A stretch of DNA of 64,000 nucleotides from Manihot esculenta (lineage: Eukaryota; Streptophyta; Magnoliopsida; Malpighiales; Euphorbiaceae). Each line of letters starts with the position of its first letter. Positions within the stretch are counted from its first letter, which is position 1. The stretch is taken from the NCBI RefSeq assembly GCF_001659605.2, contig NC_035161.2, forward strand, positions 37,157,956-37,221,955, given 5' to 3'. Under the pieces are notes generated by a model. It was given only the letters and a program-made list of their open reading frames with translations, had not been told where the DNA came from and did not search any database. Both the position numbers and the translations under genes were made by a program. This document shows, in pieces, positions 22,045 to 32,041 of this stretch.

Positions 22045-22923
22045 ATGCGAGGAACTCGTCGATCAGCTCGATTGACTGGAGTCCCACCAGAGAATGAGAG
22101 ACCAGCTGCTCGTCCTCCTGCATTGCCAAGGGCAAGGTCTCAGAGATCTAGCAGGGAAGGCATGTCAATAGACCCGAGAAGGTCTGTCGACGAGAGCAGA
22201 AGAGGAACCGCTAGGGGAGGAAGATTAGAGGAAAGGAGGGAAGCTATGGAAATTGATCAGTCTAGAGATGATAGCATGGGTATAGGCAGTTTTGAGGAAG
22301 GTATGGGAGAGTCACAGGGAGGTGCTCAGACCTCAGGTTTTGGCTATCCAGAGTATCCGATGGGAGGTATGTCGGAGTACTCGAGTTTTGTGCCATATCC
22401 TCCTTATATGCCTTATCCTTACTATTACCCACCATATCCGATGTATCCATCTTCCCCTACCCATCCAAGTGCAGCACACCTAGAGCCAAATGAACCAATA
22501 TTACCACCAGAACCAGTAGCCCCTGTTGTTGACACACATGAACCTAGCTCATCTGGAGGTAAAGTTCAAATGACGGAGTACTTGAAATTGGATGCTCCTA
22601 AATACAACACGGGAGATGATCCATTTGATTACCTCAGAGCAGTTAGAATGATAACCAGTGAATTGGGAGCAGATGATAGGAGAGCCATTGAGATGGCAGG
22701 TTTCACATTAAAGTGTAGGAAAGCCAGAGAATGGTTTAAGAATTATGTGGAGCCTAGAATGGACAGCATGTCATGGGGAGAGTTCGCCAATGAGTTTGCA
22801 GGGTGGGCTTTTCCTGACAGTTCGAGGGAGATGAAAGTAATTGAATTTGAACAGTTGCGACAGACAGATGAGATGAGTGTTGATGAATTCACAGATAAGT
22901 TCCTGGATTTGCTTCAGTACGTG
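22045..22923 (+). CDS. gag-pol: E4 Gag-Pol, N-terminal part (interrupted by E5)
   Basis: 293 codons from ATG 22045 (MRGTRRSARL). A basic start is followed by a Glu/Arg-rich stretch, a Tyr/Pro-rich low-complexity segment (about residues 110-160) and the capsid-like core (MTEYLKLDAPKY, then EWFKNYVEPR and FANEFAGWAFPDSSRE, where E1 and E3 have stops). It packages element RNA in virus-like particles. E5 lies exactly on a codon boundary. The frame resumes at 32042 after the target duplication, and the two pieces together make about 1,630 codons without a stop. Confidence 0.93.
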
Positions 22924-25294
22924 TGTAACGACCCGGAAATCCGGACCGCTACCGGCGCTAGGATCCAGATCGGCTTAAGGCCGCCGGGACCCGTAGCAAG
23001 CCTAACATGCATCCTGTATAGCTGGTATAATCCCATACATGATCAAACATAAGCATAAACTTTAAAGAATAAAACTGTAAACTTCTTCTTTAACCCGTTT
23101 GACCTGTATATGCACTATGACTGAACTCATAGAACCCCTAGGGTCAGCATACCCCTTTGTCAAACTCGGTCCATCACATGAAACACATAAAATAAAACTC
23201 ATGTACAAAGGGATTAACCAACTCGGGCCAAGCACAATACTATAACTCTGATCATATAACATAATATCATTATACAATACAACTCTTGTTACATCAATAC
23301 ATAACCTTACATTACATCATGTCCACAACTATTCTATTACATAATCATGACCATGGACGTAACCTGCTGATCTCCTGACTATCTCTATCAACTCTGCACC
23401 TGCAAGACTGGGGTTAGGGGAGAGGGGTGAGCTAGAAAGCCCAGTGAGCAGAAACTAAAATATTTGCTTTAATTCCTCCATTTTTAGGTATCTTATTGTT
23501 CATTTTATTATTATTATAGTTCCTCCATTTTTAGGTATCTTATTGTAACTTTTTCTTGTTCATGCTTTCATGAAATGCAACACATCACAAACATATCACA
23601 TCAAGGATGAATTTGTCACCTATAGCCCTCTACATACTGTAGTACGTCCAACTATACCAGGGGCGATGAGGCCACACCTAGTATTCGCTTACATAACTCA
23701 TATCATAACAAGTCCAACTACACCAGGGGCGATTAGGCCTCACCTAGTGTTCGCTTACATAACATAGTACTAGGGGCGACCTGGTCTTTCTGTCTCATAT
23801 CATACCATGGCATATCATATCATATTATCTCATCTCATACTGAGGGCTAAGGATCATCCAACATCCATCCACATCAACAACATATTATGCAATGCATCAT
23901 ATTCGTGAGTTCTAATGCAAAACAGCCTAATACATATATCATGGCATTTATGATGCATGGATCATGCTCTAAAAACATTTAATTTCTTAGTTTAAAACAT
24001 TAGGTTTAGTTCCACTCACCTGAGACTAGCTCTGCACCGATTCTGAAATGGTTGACACTGCTAAACACCTTGGTTCCTCGGGTCCAATCCTACACAGGTG
24101 GACTCCAGTGAGGGACCAAACATACATAAACATAACTCTACTATACTCCCCAAAAACCCCCTAAAACATCCTGAAAACATCACGTAAAAACATGCAAGAA
24201 AAGTCTGGACAGGGCACTTTCGGCGGCACCTTCGGCGGCCGAAAGTCCAGACAGATCCGAAAGTCAGGCAGGTTCGGCGGCACCTTCGGCGGCCGAAACT
24301 CCCAGACAGAGACGAAACTCCAACTTTTCGGGGGCAGGCTTCGGCAGCCTAAAGCTGCCTCCCAAGCTGGTTCGGCGGCCGAAAGTCCCTTCGGCTGCCG
24401 AACCTGGTTTCTGCCAAAGGGCAGAAACTTGGTTCTTCTTGCCCATTCCAACCCCCTACACAACCAATCATGCAAAAACCTATTCTACAACATGCATACT
24501 CAAGCATACAAGCTCCTAAGGGTCTCAAACTAACTTAAACCCCAACTACAACACACAAACAAGGCACATTGCTCAAGAACATGCACATTGAACCCATAAA
24601 CATAAAAGAAACTTCAATAAGCCTACTCATGCATTTCTACCCCATAGGTCTACTTAAAACTTTCTTAAAACATGCAAGAGAGGTTGGATCTAAGCTTACC
24701 TCTTGAAGATCGAGAGGGAAAAACGATCCTAGCTTGGAGGTAGGGAGAAATCCACTCTTTGGTCTCCAAGCTTCCAATCTTACTCTAACTTCAAAACTCT
24801 TCAAAAACAAGATGTAACTTGTTAAAATCTGAAAGATTTGAGGGAAAACACTTAAAATGACCAAAGGAGAGCTAGAGCTCACCGTCGGCCGAAATGGGAG
24901 AGGAAACCTCGCCTGTTTCGGTCACGGGGCCTTTTATAGGGCTGGTTCTGCCACCTTTCGGCGGCCTAACGTGCCCCCACATCTCATGCATGTTCGGCGG
25001 CCGAACATGAGGTTCGGCGGCCGAACCTTAAGTCTTTCAAACAAGGCTTTCGGGGGCCAAAGGCGCTCCCAAAACCTATCCATGTTCGGCGGCCGAACTT
25101 AACTTTCGGCGGCCGAACCTGGTAAAGCCTCCTTAGGCCTTTTTCATTAAAAACTCATTTTCCTTTTTACTTAAAACATAAAATACCTTAAAAACATTTC
25201 ATAAAACATGGTTTTCCCCTTCTAGAGGTTTCCGACATCCGAGATTCCACCGGACGGTAGGAATTCCGATACCGGAGTCTAGCCGGGTATTACA
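22924..25294 (-). repeat. E5 3' LTR
   Basis: Runs tgtaacgacccgg to gggtattaca. Minus-strand TATAAAAG at 24931-24938; palindrome pairs at 24993 and 25013 and at 25084 and 25105; a second GC-rich cluster at 24220-24400; repeats with CCAGGGGCGA cores at about 23640-23790. Intron-like donors and acceptors of the same kind as in E1. Confidence 0.96.
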
Positions 25295-25331
25295 TTCTCC
25301 CCCCCTTAAGAACATTCGTCCCCGAATGTTC
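25295..25331 (-). other. E5 polypurine tract and hairpin
   Basis: A G-run followed by AGAA on the minus strand abuts the LTR at 25294. Upstream is the hairpin GAACATTCG/CGAATGTTC (25310-25318, 25323-25331), identical to that of E1. Confidence 0.87.
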
Positions 25332-27771
25332 CTCAATTAGGACATGCATAACGTGAAACATAACATACAATCATAACAACACATAAGTTCGAATTTAAAA
25401 AGAAACACGGTGTCACTGGAGTATGAACTCTCGGTTTCCCTGATGCACTTTTCATCTTAAGGTGATTCTAAGGGACTTTCACCATTGGGATTTCCTTGTT
25501 TCCACACTTTCTAACGTGCGTGTCTGCGGTCTGTACTAGCTGCTCAACATAGGTGAGATCCTCTGCAATCTCCACCTCTGGTTCCTTCAAGAACCTCACT
25601 CGGACCCGACACAAACTCATATACCGTGGAAACATGGAAAAACGGATGGATTTCTTCCATTGAAGTAGGTAAATCTAACTCGTGGGATACATTCCCAAAT
25701 CCTTTGCAGGATTTCAAAGGGTCTAATGTATCTTAGAGCTAATTCACCTTTCTGCCCATAACGAGTCACCCTCTCTTTAGGAGACATCTCCAGTAACCTC
25801 ATCTTCCTCGAGAACCTCAACACGCTTCCACTGCGCACTCTAACAAAAAACTCTTCTTCTCTTCTGAAATTTACATGTCTCTTGCGGACGACTCCATACT
25901 CTCCCGCTGACTCTCAGCAGTTCTGTTTCTTCTCATCTTCTGACTAGTGGCTTTCTTCTTACTGTACTGAGGGATGGGGTAAGCTGCCAAGTGGTTTTCG
26001 GTTGAGGGCATCTATCAAAATATCTGCCTCAGCCGAATATACCGAACCTTGAAGTCATAACCACTACGCAGTTTTTACCCATCTCCTTTAATTCAGGTTC
26101 TTCTCCCTTGACTCAAGATGTATTGCAAGTTTCTTCGATCTGTAAGGATCTACTACCATGCCTTATACAGGTACCGCCTCCACATCTTGAGTGCATAGCT
26201 TACCATCGCCATCCTTAGATCATGTATAAGATGATTCAACTCATGCTTCTCCAACTACCTAGAAGCATAAGCAATCATCCTACCCCTTTTCATTAATACA
26301 CAATCTAGTTCCACTCGGAACGTATCACGGGACACTGTGAAATCTTCATTACTGGCGGACAGAGCCACCACTGGTGCTGACATCTACATTTCCTTTGGCT
26401 CTTCCAAAGCCCTCTTCACTCTGAGTAGACCACACACCTTCTAGTTCTTCTTGATCCGTCTGGCCATAGGAGCGGCAACTCTAGAGAAGTTCTAGATGAA
26501 CCTCCATTAGGTAACCTGCCCAACCCAAAAGCTCTTGATCTTTGTCACTACAATGGGCCTGGGCTGGTCGGCTACAACTTCAACTTTCTCAGGTCTACTT
26601 CACTTTTCTTTTTCTCCGACACATATGACCCAAGAAAAGTATGCTCCTTGACCGGAACTCACATTTGGAGAACTGAGCATTCAAGCCATGTTCTCTCAGG
26701 ATCTGTAATCCTGATTTCAGATGATGGGCGTATCCTTCTGCATTTCTGGAACTCACCGAGGTACCGTCAATGAAGACAATAACGGAGTTATCCAGAAACC
26801 AACTAAAACTCTGCTTATGAGATCCATGAATGTTGTAGGGGCGTGCATTCACCCGAACGACATTCCTAGGAACCCATAGTGCCCATACCTGGTTCTAAAC
26901 ACTGCTCTCTGAACATCTTCTTCCTTGATCTTAACTGATGGTACCTGGACTTCAGATCTATCTTGGAAAGGCAACTAGCTCCTGCTAGCTGATTTCAACT
27001 AGATCGTCGATCCACGGTAACAACTACCTGATCGGGGTAGTGACTTCGTTCAACGACTTATAGTCGATACAAAGTCCTAGGGATCCGTCTTTCATTCTCA
27101 TGACAACACTAGAACACCCCAAGGCGAAGTGCTCAGTCAGATGGAAACCCTCAACTACCAATTCTTACAACTGATCCTTATAACTCCTTTAACTCTATTG
27201 ATACCATCCTGTAGAGAGGGATAGAGATTGGTCCAATTTCATGAATTACTTCTATTTAAAGCTCTATCTCCCTGACAGGTGGTAGTCCTGGAAACGCATC
27301 TGGGGAAACATCTAAACTCTCTAACCATGGGCACTGAGGCGGGCTCCCTGACCTAACTGCTGTACTCTCTCTGAAGAGTTAGAATCCCTGACAACTTTTC
27401 CTGAACAACCTACGAGCCTATAGGGTTGATACTGAACCTCTAGGTATCCCTATTCTGTCCCCTCTAAGGACTACCTCTGATCCACCCTGACCTCTGAACC
27501 TGACTACCTTGTCTCTGCAGACTAGATAGTACCACTAGTAGAAGAACCAATCCAACACTAGAATGACGTCAAACAGTCAAATCTAGAACCGCTAGGTCAG
27601 CTGGAAAGCATCTACTCACAACACAAACTCTGACTATACCGGCAGACTGACTCTGCCACAGATGGATCACACTTGGGTGCACTGACCCCAAGGGAATACT
27701 CTAACCCATAAGCTATCAACCCAACCTCACAAGGGCTCACAAGTAAACAAAGGAAAGAGAAACATCAGGGT
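25332..27771 (-). pseudogene. E5 pol remnant without integrase core
   Basis: The minus strand can be followed by eye from protease and reverse transcriptase (about 27700-26450) through RNase H traces (about 26350-26000) to the chromodomain-like end (about 25440-25600), with many stops and frameshifts. The RT active site reads VFIDGTSVSS instead of [10 protein letters not shown] (about 26760-26790), so one catalytic Asp is lost. At about 25900-25980 the sequence passes from just after RNase H to the part following integrase, so the HHCC finger and most of the DDE core are missing. Confidence 0.85.
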
Positions 27772-29403
27772 TCATGAAACAGACACACCAGAACATACCA
27801 GAGTGAGATTACCTGATCCCATCGGGTTCGATGTGTTAGCCTCCTGCTGGGTCATGGCGAAGATCCGTGCTGGAGCTGATGGACCTTCCCCACGGGAACC
27901 TGCTGAAGAAGGGGCTGTTCCCCTGTCTCCGCCTCTACCACTGCCCTGAAACATGGATGGAGCTACTGGGTGAACTACACTGCCCGAGACTGTCTGCTGG
28001 GAGCGTGCCACCAAGGTCGCGGTGGGACACTCACGTGCCATGTGCCCCTCCTGTCCGCACCTGAAGCATGCTGTTGTCCCAATCAAACAGACTCCCTTGT
28101 GCTGCCTACCGCACCGTGCACATTTGGAGTTACCCGAACCAGAGCTCGAACCATCACTTAAACCCAGACCAGACTTTATCTGTTCCCAAAACTTGCTCTT
28201 CTTCGATCTTCTGAGGCCTCTGCCTCCCTTCTTGCTTTTTGTGACAGCCTCGTTCAAAGGGGAGAGATCAACATCTCTTGTCCCTGGGATTTTGGAATCC
28301 GAAGACTGTGCCACATACTGTTTAACTGTCCCCTGGACAATGGCACTAGCCTCCATTCTCCGTGCCATATCCACTATAGCATGGAAGCTCTCCCTTTCTG
28401 CTGATTGAACCAACGAGGAATACCTGGAGTGAAGCTTCATAACATATCTCCTAGACTTCTTCAAGTCTGTGTCGAGACCTTGTCCTGCAAACGGCAATAA
28501 CTCCAGGAACCTGTCGGTAAACTCCCCTACGCTCATGTCTTCCGTCTGCCTTAGCTGCTCGAACTCAAGCATCTTCAGTTCTCTGGAACTATCCGGAAAA
28601 GCCCATCCTGCAAACTCATTGGCAAACTGCTCCCAGGATAAGCTCTCCAACCTTGGGTTCACACAGTTTTTGAACCATTCCCTTGCCTTCTTGCATTTCA
28701 ATGTGAACCCTGCCATCTGAATGGCTCTACTATCACTTGCTCCTAACTCATCTGTTATCATCTTTACCGTTCTGAGGTACTCAAAAGGGTCATCACCTGA
28801 TTCAAACTTGGGGGCATCCAACTTTAGGTAATCTGTCATCTTTACTCTACCCCCAACTGATGAACCAGGTTTGGGTATCTGGACATCAGGGACAATTGGT
28901 TCTGCTGATGGAGGAGGAGGTGCAGCATCCCCTGGGTTAGGGTTTGCTGGACCTGGGAAAAAGGGTGAGGATGGAAACATGGGGTACTGTGGGTAAAAGG
29001 GAGGATAGGGCATAAAGGTGGGATATGGGTTATAGCTGAAGAAATCCGACGTACCTCCCATCGGATACCCTGGCCCTTGCGGGTAGGGTGGATACTGCGG
29101 TGGAACAAAGCCCGAGGCCTGGGTGCCTCCTTGGGACTCTCCCATATCCTCTACTGACATACTCATGCCCAAACTACTATCTCTTCTCTGATTATCCTCC
29201 TCTGTTTCCATCACATCCGCTGACATACCTTCATGAACTGATCTCCTTCGACCTGCATCAAAAGACCTTCTGGGGTCCCTTGATGTACTTTCTCTGATCG
29301 TCCTACAAGATCTTGCCCTCTGCAGAGCAGGGGGATGGGCATCCATGCCCTCATTCTCTGGCGGAGCTCCAGTCAATCTCGCAGATCGACGAGTTCCTCT
29401 CAT
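27772..29403 (-). CDS. gag: E5 Gag, intact open frame
   Basis: 543 aa from ATG 29403 (MRGTRRSARL) to the stop at 27772-27774. It contains the basic N-terminus, a long Pro/Phe/Tyr-rich segment, the capsid-like core (MTDYLKLDAPKF, FANEFAGWAFPDSSRE), a basic linker, two zinc knuckles ([26 protein letters not shown]), and ends in the linker before protease (EANTSNPMGSG). A 3' splice-site-like ATGCTTTCAG ends 8 nt upstream of the ATG. No lesion in 1.6 kb, while the adjoining 2.4 kb of pol is wrecked, suggests that Gag was kept by selection. An alternative is that gag was gained recently by recombination with an active relative. Confidence 0.88.
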   Translation of the reverse strand: MRGTRRSARLTGAPPENEGMDAHPPALQRARSCRTIRESTSRDPRRSFDAGRRRSVHEGMSADVMETEEDNQRRDSSLGMSMSVEDMGESQGGTQASGFVPPQYPPYPQGPGYPMGGTSDFFSYNPYPTFMPYPPFYPQYPMFPSSPFFPGPANPNPGDAAPPPPSAEPIVPDVQIPKPGSSVGGRVKMTDYLKLDAPKFESGDDPFEYLRTVKMITDELGASDSRAIQMAGFTLKCKKAREWFKNCVNPRLESLSWEQFANEFAGWAFPDSSRELKMLEFEQLRQTEDMSVGEFTDRFLELLPFAGQGLDTDLKKSRRYVMKLHSRYSSLVQSAERESFHAIVDMARRMEASAIVQGTVKQYVAQSSDSKIPGTRDVDLSPLNEAVTKSKKGGRGLRRSKKSKFWEQIKSGLGLSDGSSSGSGNSKCARCGRQHKGVCLIGTTACFRCGQEGHMARECPTATLVARSQQTVSGSVVHPVAPSMFQGSGRGGDRGTAPSSAGSRGEGPSAPARIFAMTQQEANTSNPMGSGNLTLVCSGVSVS

Positions 29404-29649
29404 CTTCACTTCTGAAAGCATAACATAGCACATAAACATAAGCATCATACGGTTCATGTGGAAACACATGAACCTGCATCATATACATATCATAGCATTA
29501 ATGCACATGCTCATCATCATGGCATTCCACATCATCATACAAGACAGGACTCCATATCCTATCCTAGTGGACATGATCTTCCTATTGTGCTTGCCCTACT
29601 ATAACCTCTATGAGCCCGACACACTATAGGTCCGACCATGTGAACCTAG

Positions 29650-29662
29650 GGCTCTGATACCA
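29650..29662 (-). other. E5 primer binding site
   Basis: The complement reads TGGTATCAGAGCC, 3 nt from the LTR edge at 29666. Confidence 0.93.
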
Positions 29663-29665
29663 CTC

Positions 29666-32036
29666 TGTAACGACCCGGAAATCCGGACCGCTACCGGCGC
29701 TAGGATCCAGATCGGCTTAAGGCCGCCGGGACCCGTAGCAAGCCTAACATGCATCCTGTATAGCTGGTATAATCCCATACATGATCAAACATAAGCATAA
29801 ACTTTAAAGAATAAAACTGTAAACTTCTTCTTTAACCCGTTTGACCTGTATATGCACTATGACTGAACTCATAGAACCCCTAGGGTCAGCATACCCCTTT
29901 GTCAAACTCGGTCCATCACATGAAACACATAAAATAAAACTCATGTACAAAGGGATTAACCAACTCGGGCCAAGCACAATACTATAACTCTGATCATATA
30001 ACATAATATCATTATACAATACAACTCTTGTTACATCAATACATAACCTTACATTACATCATGTCCACAACTATTCTATTACATAATCATGACCATGGAC
30101 GTAACCTGCTGATCTCCTGACTATCTCTATCAACTCTGCACCTGCAAGACTGGGGTTAGGGGAGAGGGGTGAGCTAGAAAGCCCAGTGAGCAGAAACTAA
30201 AATATTTGCTTTAATTCCTCCATTTTTAGGTATCTTATTGTTCATTTTATTATTATTATAGTTCCTCCATTTTTAGGTATCTTATTGTAACTTTTTCTTG
30301 TTCATGCTTTCATGAAATGCAACACATCACAAACATATCACATCAAGGATGAATTTGTCACCTATAGCCCTCTACATACTGTAGTACGTCCAACTATACC
30401 AGGGGCGATGAGGCCACACCTAGTATTCGCTTACATAACTCATATCATAACAAGTCCAACTACACCAGGGGCGATTAGGCCTCACCTAGTGTTCGCTTAC
30501 ATAACATAGTACCAGGGGCGACCTGGTCTTTCTGTCTCATATCATACCATGGCATATCATATCATATTATCTCATCTCATACTGAGGGCTAAGGATCATC
30601 CAACATCCATCCACATCAACAACATATTATGCAATGCATCATATTCGTGAGTTCTAATGCAAAACAGCCTAATACATATATCATGGCATTTATGATGCAT
30701 GGATCATGCTCTAAAAACATTTAATTTCTTAGTTTAAAACATTAGGTTTAGTTCCACTCACCTGAGACTAGCTCTGCACCGATTCTGAAATGGTTGACAC
30801 TGCTAAACACCTTGGTTCCTCGGGTCCAATCCTACACAGGTGGACTCCAGTGAGGGACCAAACATACATAAACATAACTCTACTATACTCCCCAAAAACC
30901 CCCTAAAACATCCTGAAAACATCACGTAAAAACATGCAAGAAAAGTCTGGACAGGGCACTTTCGGCGGCACCTTCGGCGGCCGAAAGTCCAGACAGATCC
31001 GAAAGTCAGGCAGGTTCGGCGGCACCTTCGGCGGCCGAAACTCCCAGACAGAGACGAAACTCCAACTTTTCGGGGGCAGGCTTCGGCAGCCTAAAGCTGC
31101 CTCCCAAGCTGGTTCGGCGGCCGAAAGTCCCTTCGGCTGCCGAACCTGGTTTCTGCCAAAGGGCAGAAACTTGGTTCTTCTTGCCCATTCCAACCCCCTA
31201 CACAACCAATCATGCAAAAACCTATTCTACAACATGCATACTCAAGCATACAAGCTCCTAAGGGTCTCAAACTAACTTAAACCCCAACTACAACACACAA
31301 ACAAGGCACATTGCTCAAGAACATGCACATTGAACCCATAAACATAAAAGAAACTTCAATAAGCCTACTCATGCATTTCTACCCCATAGGTCTACTTAAA
31401 ACTTTCTTAAAACATGCAAGAGAGGTTGGATCTAAGCTTACCTCTTGAAGATCGAGAGGGAAAAACGATCCTAGCTTGGAGGTAGGGAGAAATCCACTCT
31501 TTGGTCTCCAAGCTTCCAATCTTACTCTAACTTCAAAACTCTTCAAAAACAAGATGTAACTTGTTAAAATCTGAAAGATTTGAGGGAAAACACTTAAAAT
31601 GACCAAAGGAGAGCTAGAGCTCACCGTCGGCCGAAATGGGAGAGGAAACCTCGCCTGTTTCGGTCACGGGGCCTTTTATAGGGCTGGTTCTGCCACCTTT
31701 CGGCGGCCTAACGTGCCCCCACATCTCATGCATGTTCGGCGGCCGAACATGAGGTTCGGCGGCCGAACCTTAAGTCTTTCAAACAAGGCTTTCGGGGGCC
31801 AAAGGCGCTCCCAAAACCTATCCATGTTCGGCGGCCGAACTTAACTTTCGGCGGCCGAACCTGGTAAAGCCTCCTTAGGCCTTTTTCATTAAAAACTCAT
31901 TTTCCTTTTTACTTAAAACATAAAATACCTTAAAAACATTTCATAAAACATGGTTTTCCCCTTCTAGAGGTTTCCGACATCCGAGATTCCACCGGACGGT
32001 AGGAATTCCGATACCGGAGTCTAGCCGGGTATTACA
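29666..32036 (-). repeat. E5 5' LTR
   Basis: Matches 22924-25294 base for base apart from the one difference I found. TATAAAAG on the minus strand at 31673-31680. Ends attaca at 32036, followed by the duplication acgtg. Confidence 0.96.
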
Positions 32037-32041
32037 ACGTG

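Larger units (their letters stand above)
22924..32036 (-). mobile_element. E5: non-autonomous gypsy element with intact gag
   Basis: Two 2,371-bp LTRs (22924-25294, 29666-32036) at constant offset 6,742; I found one difference (23771/30513). The exact target duplication is acgtg (22919-22923, 32037-32041). The interior reads on the minus strand: PBS 29650-29662, a long open gag, a ruined pol, and the PPT at 25295. Near-identical LTRs date the insertion as recent, yet pol is riddled with lesions and lacks the integrase core, so pol was probably already dead when this copy moved. Confidence 0.95.

Noticed and set aside
22924..23052. Continuation of the E4 gag frame beyond 22923
   Set aside because: The LTR of E5 starts at 22924, as shown by the duplication acgtg, so the extra codons are chance.
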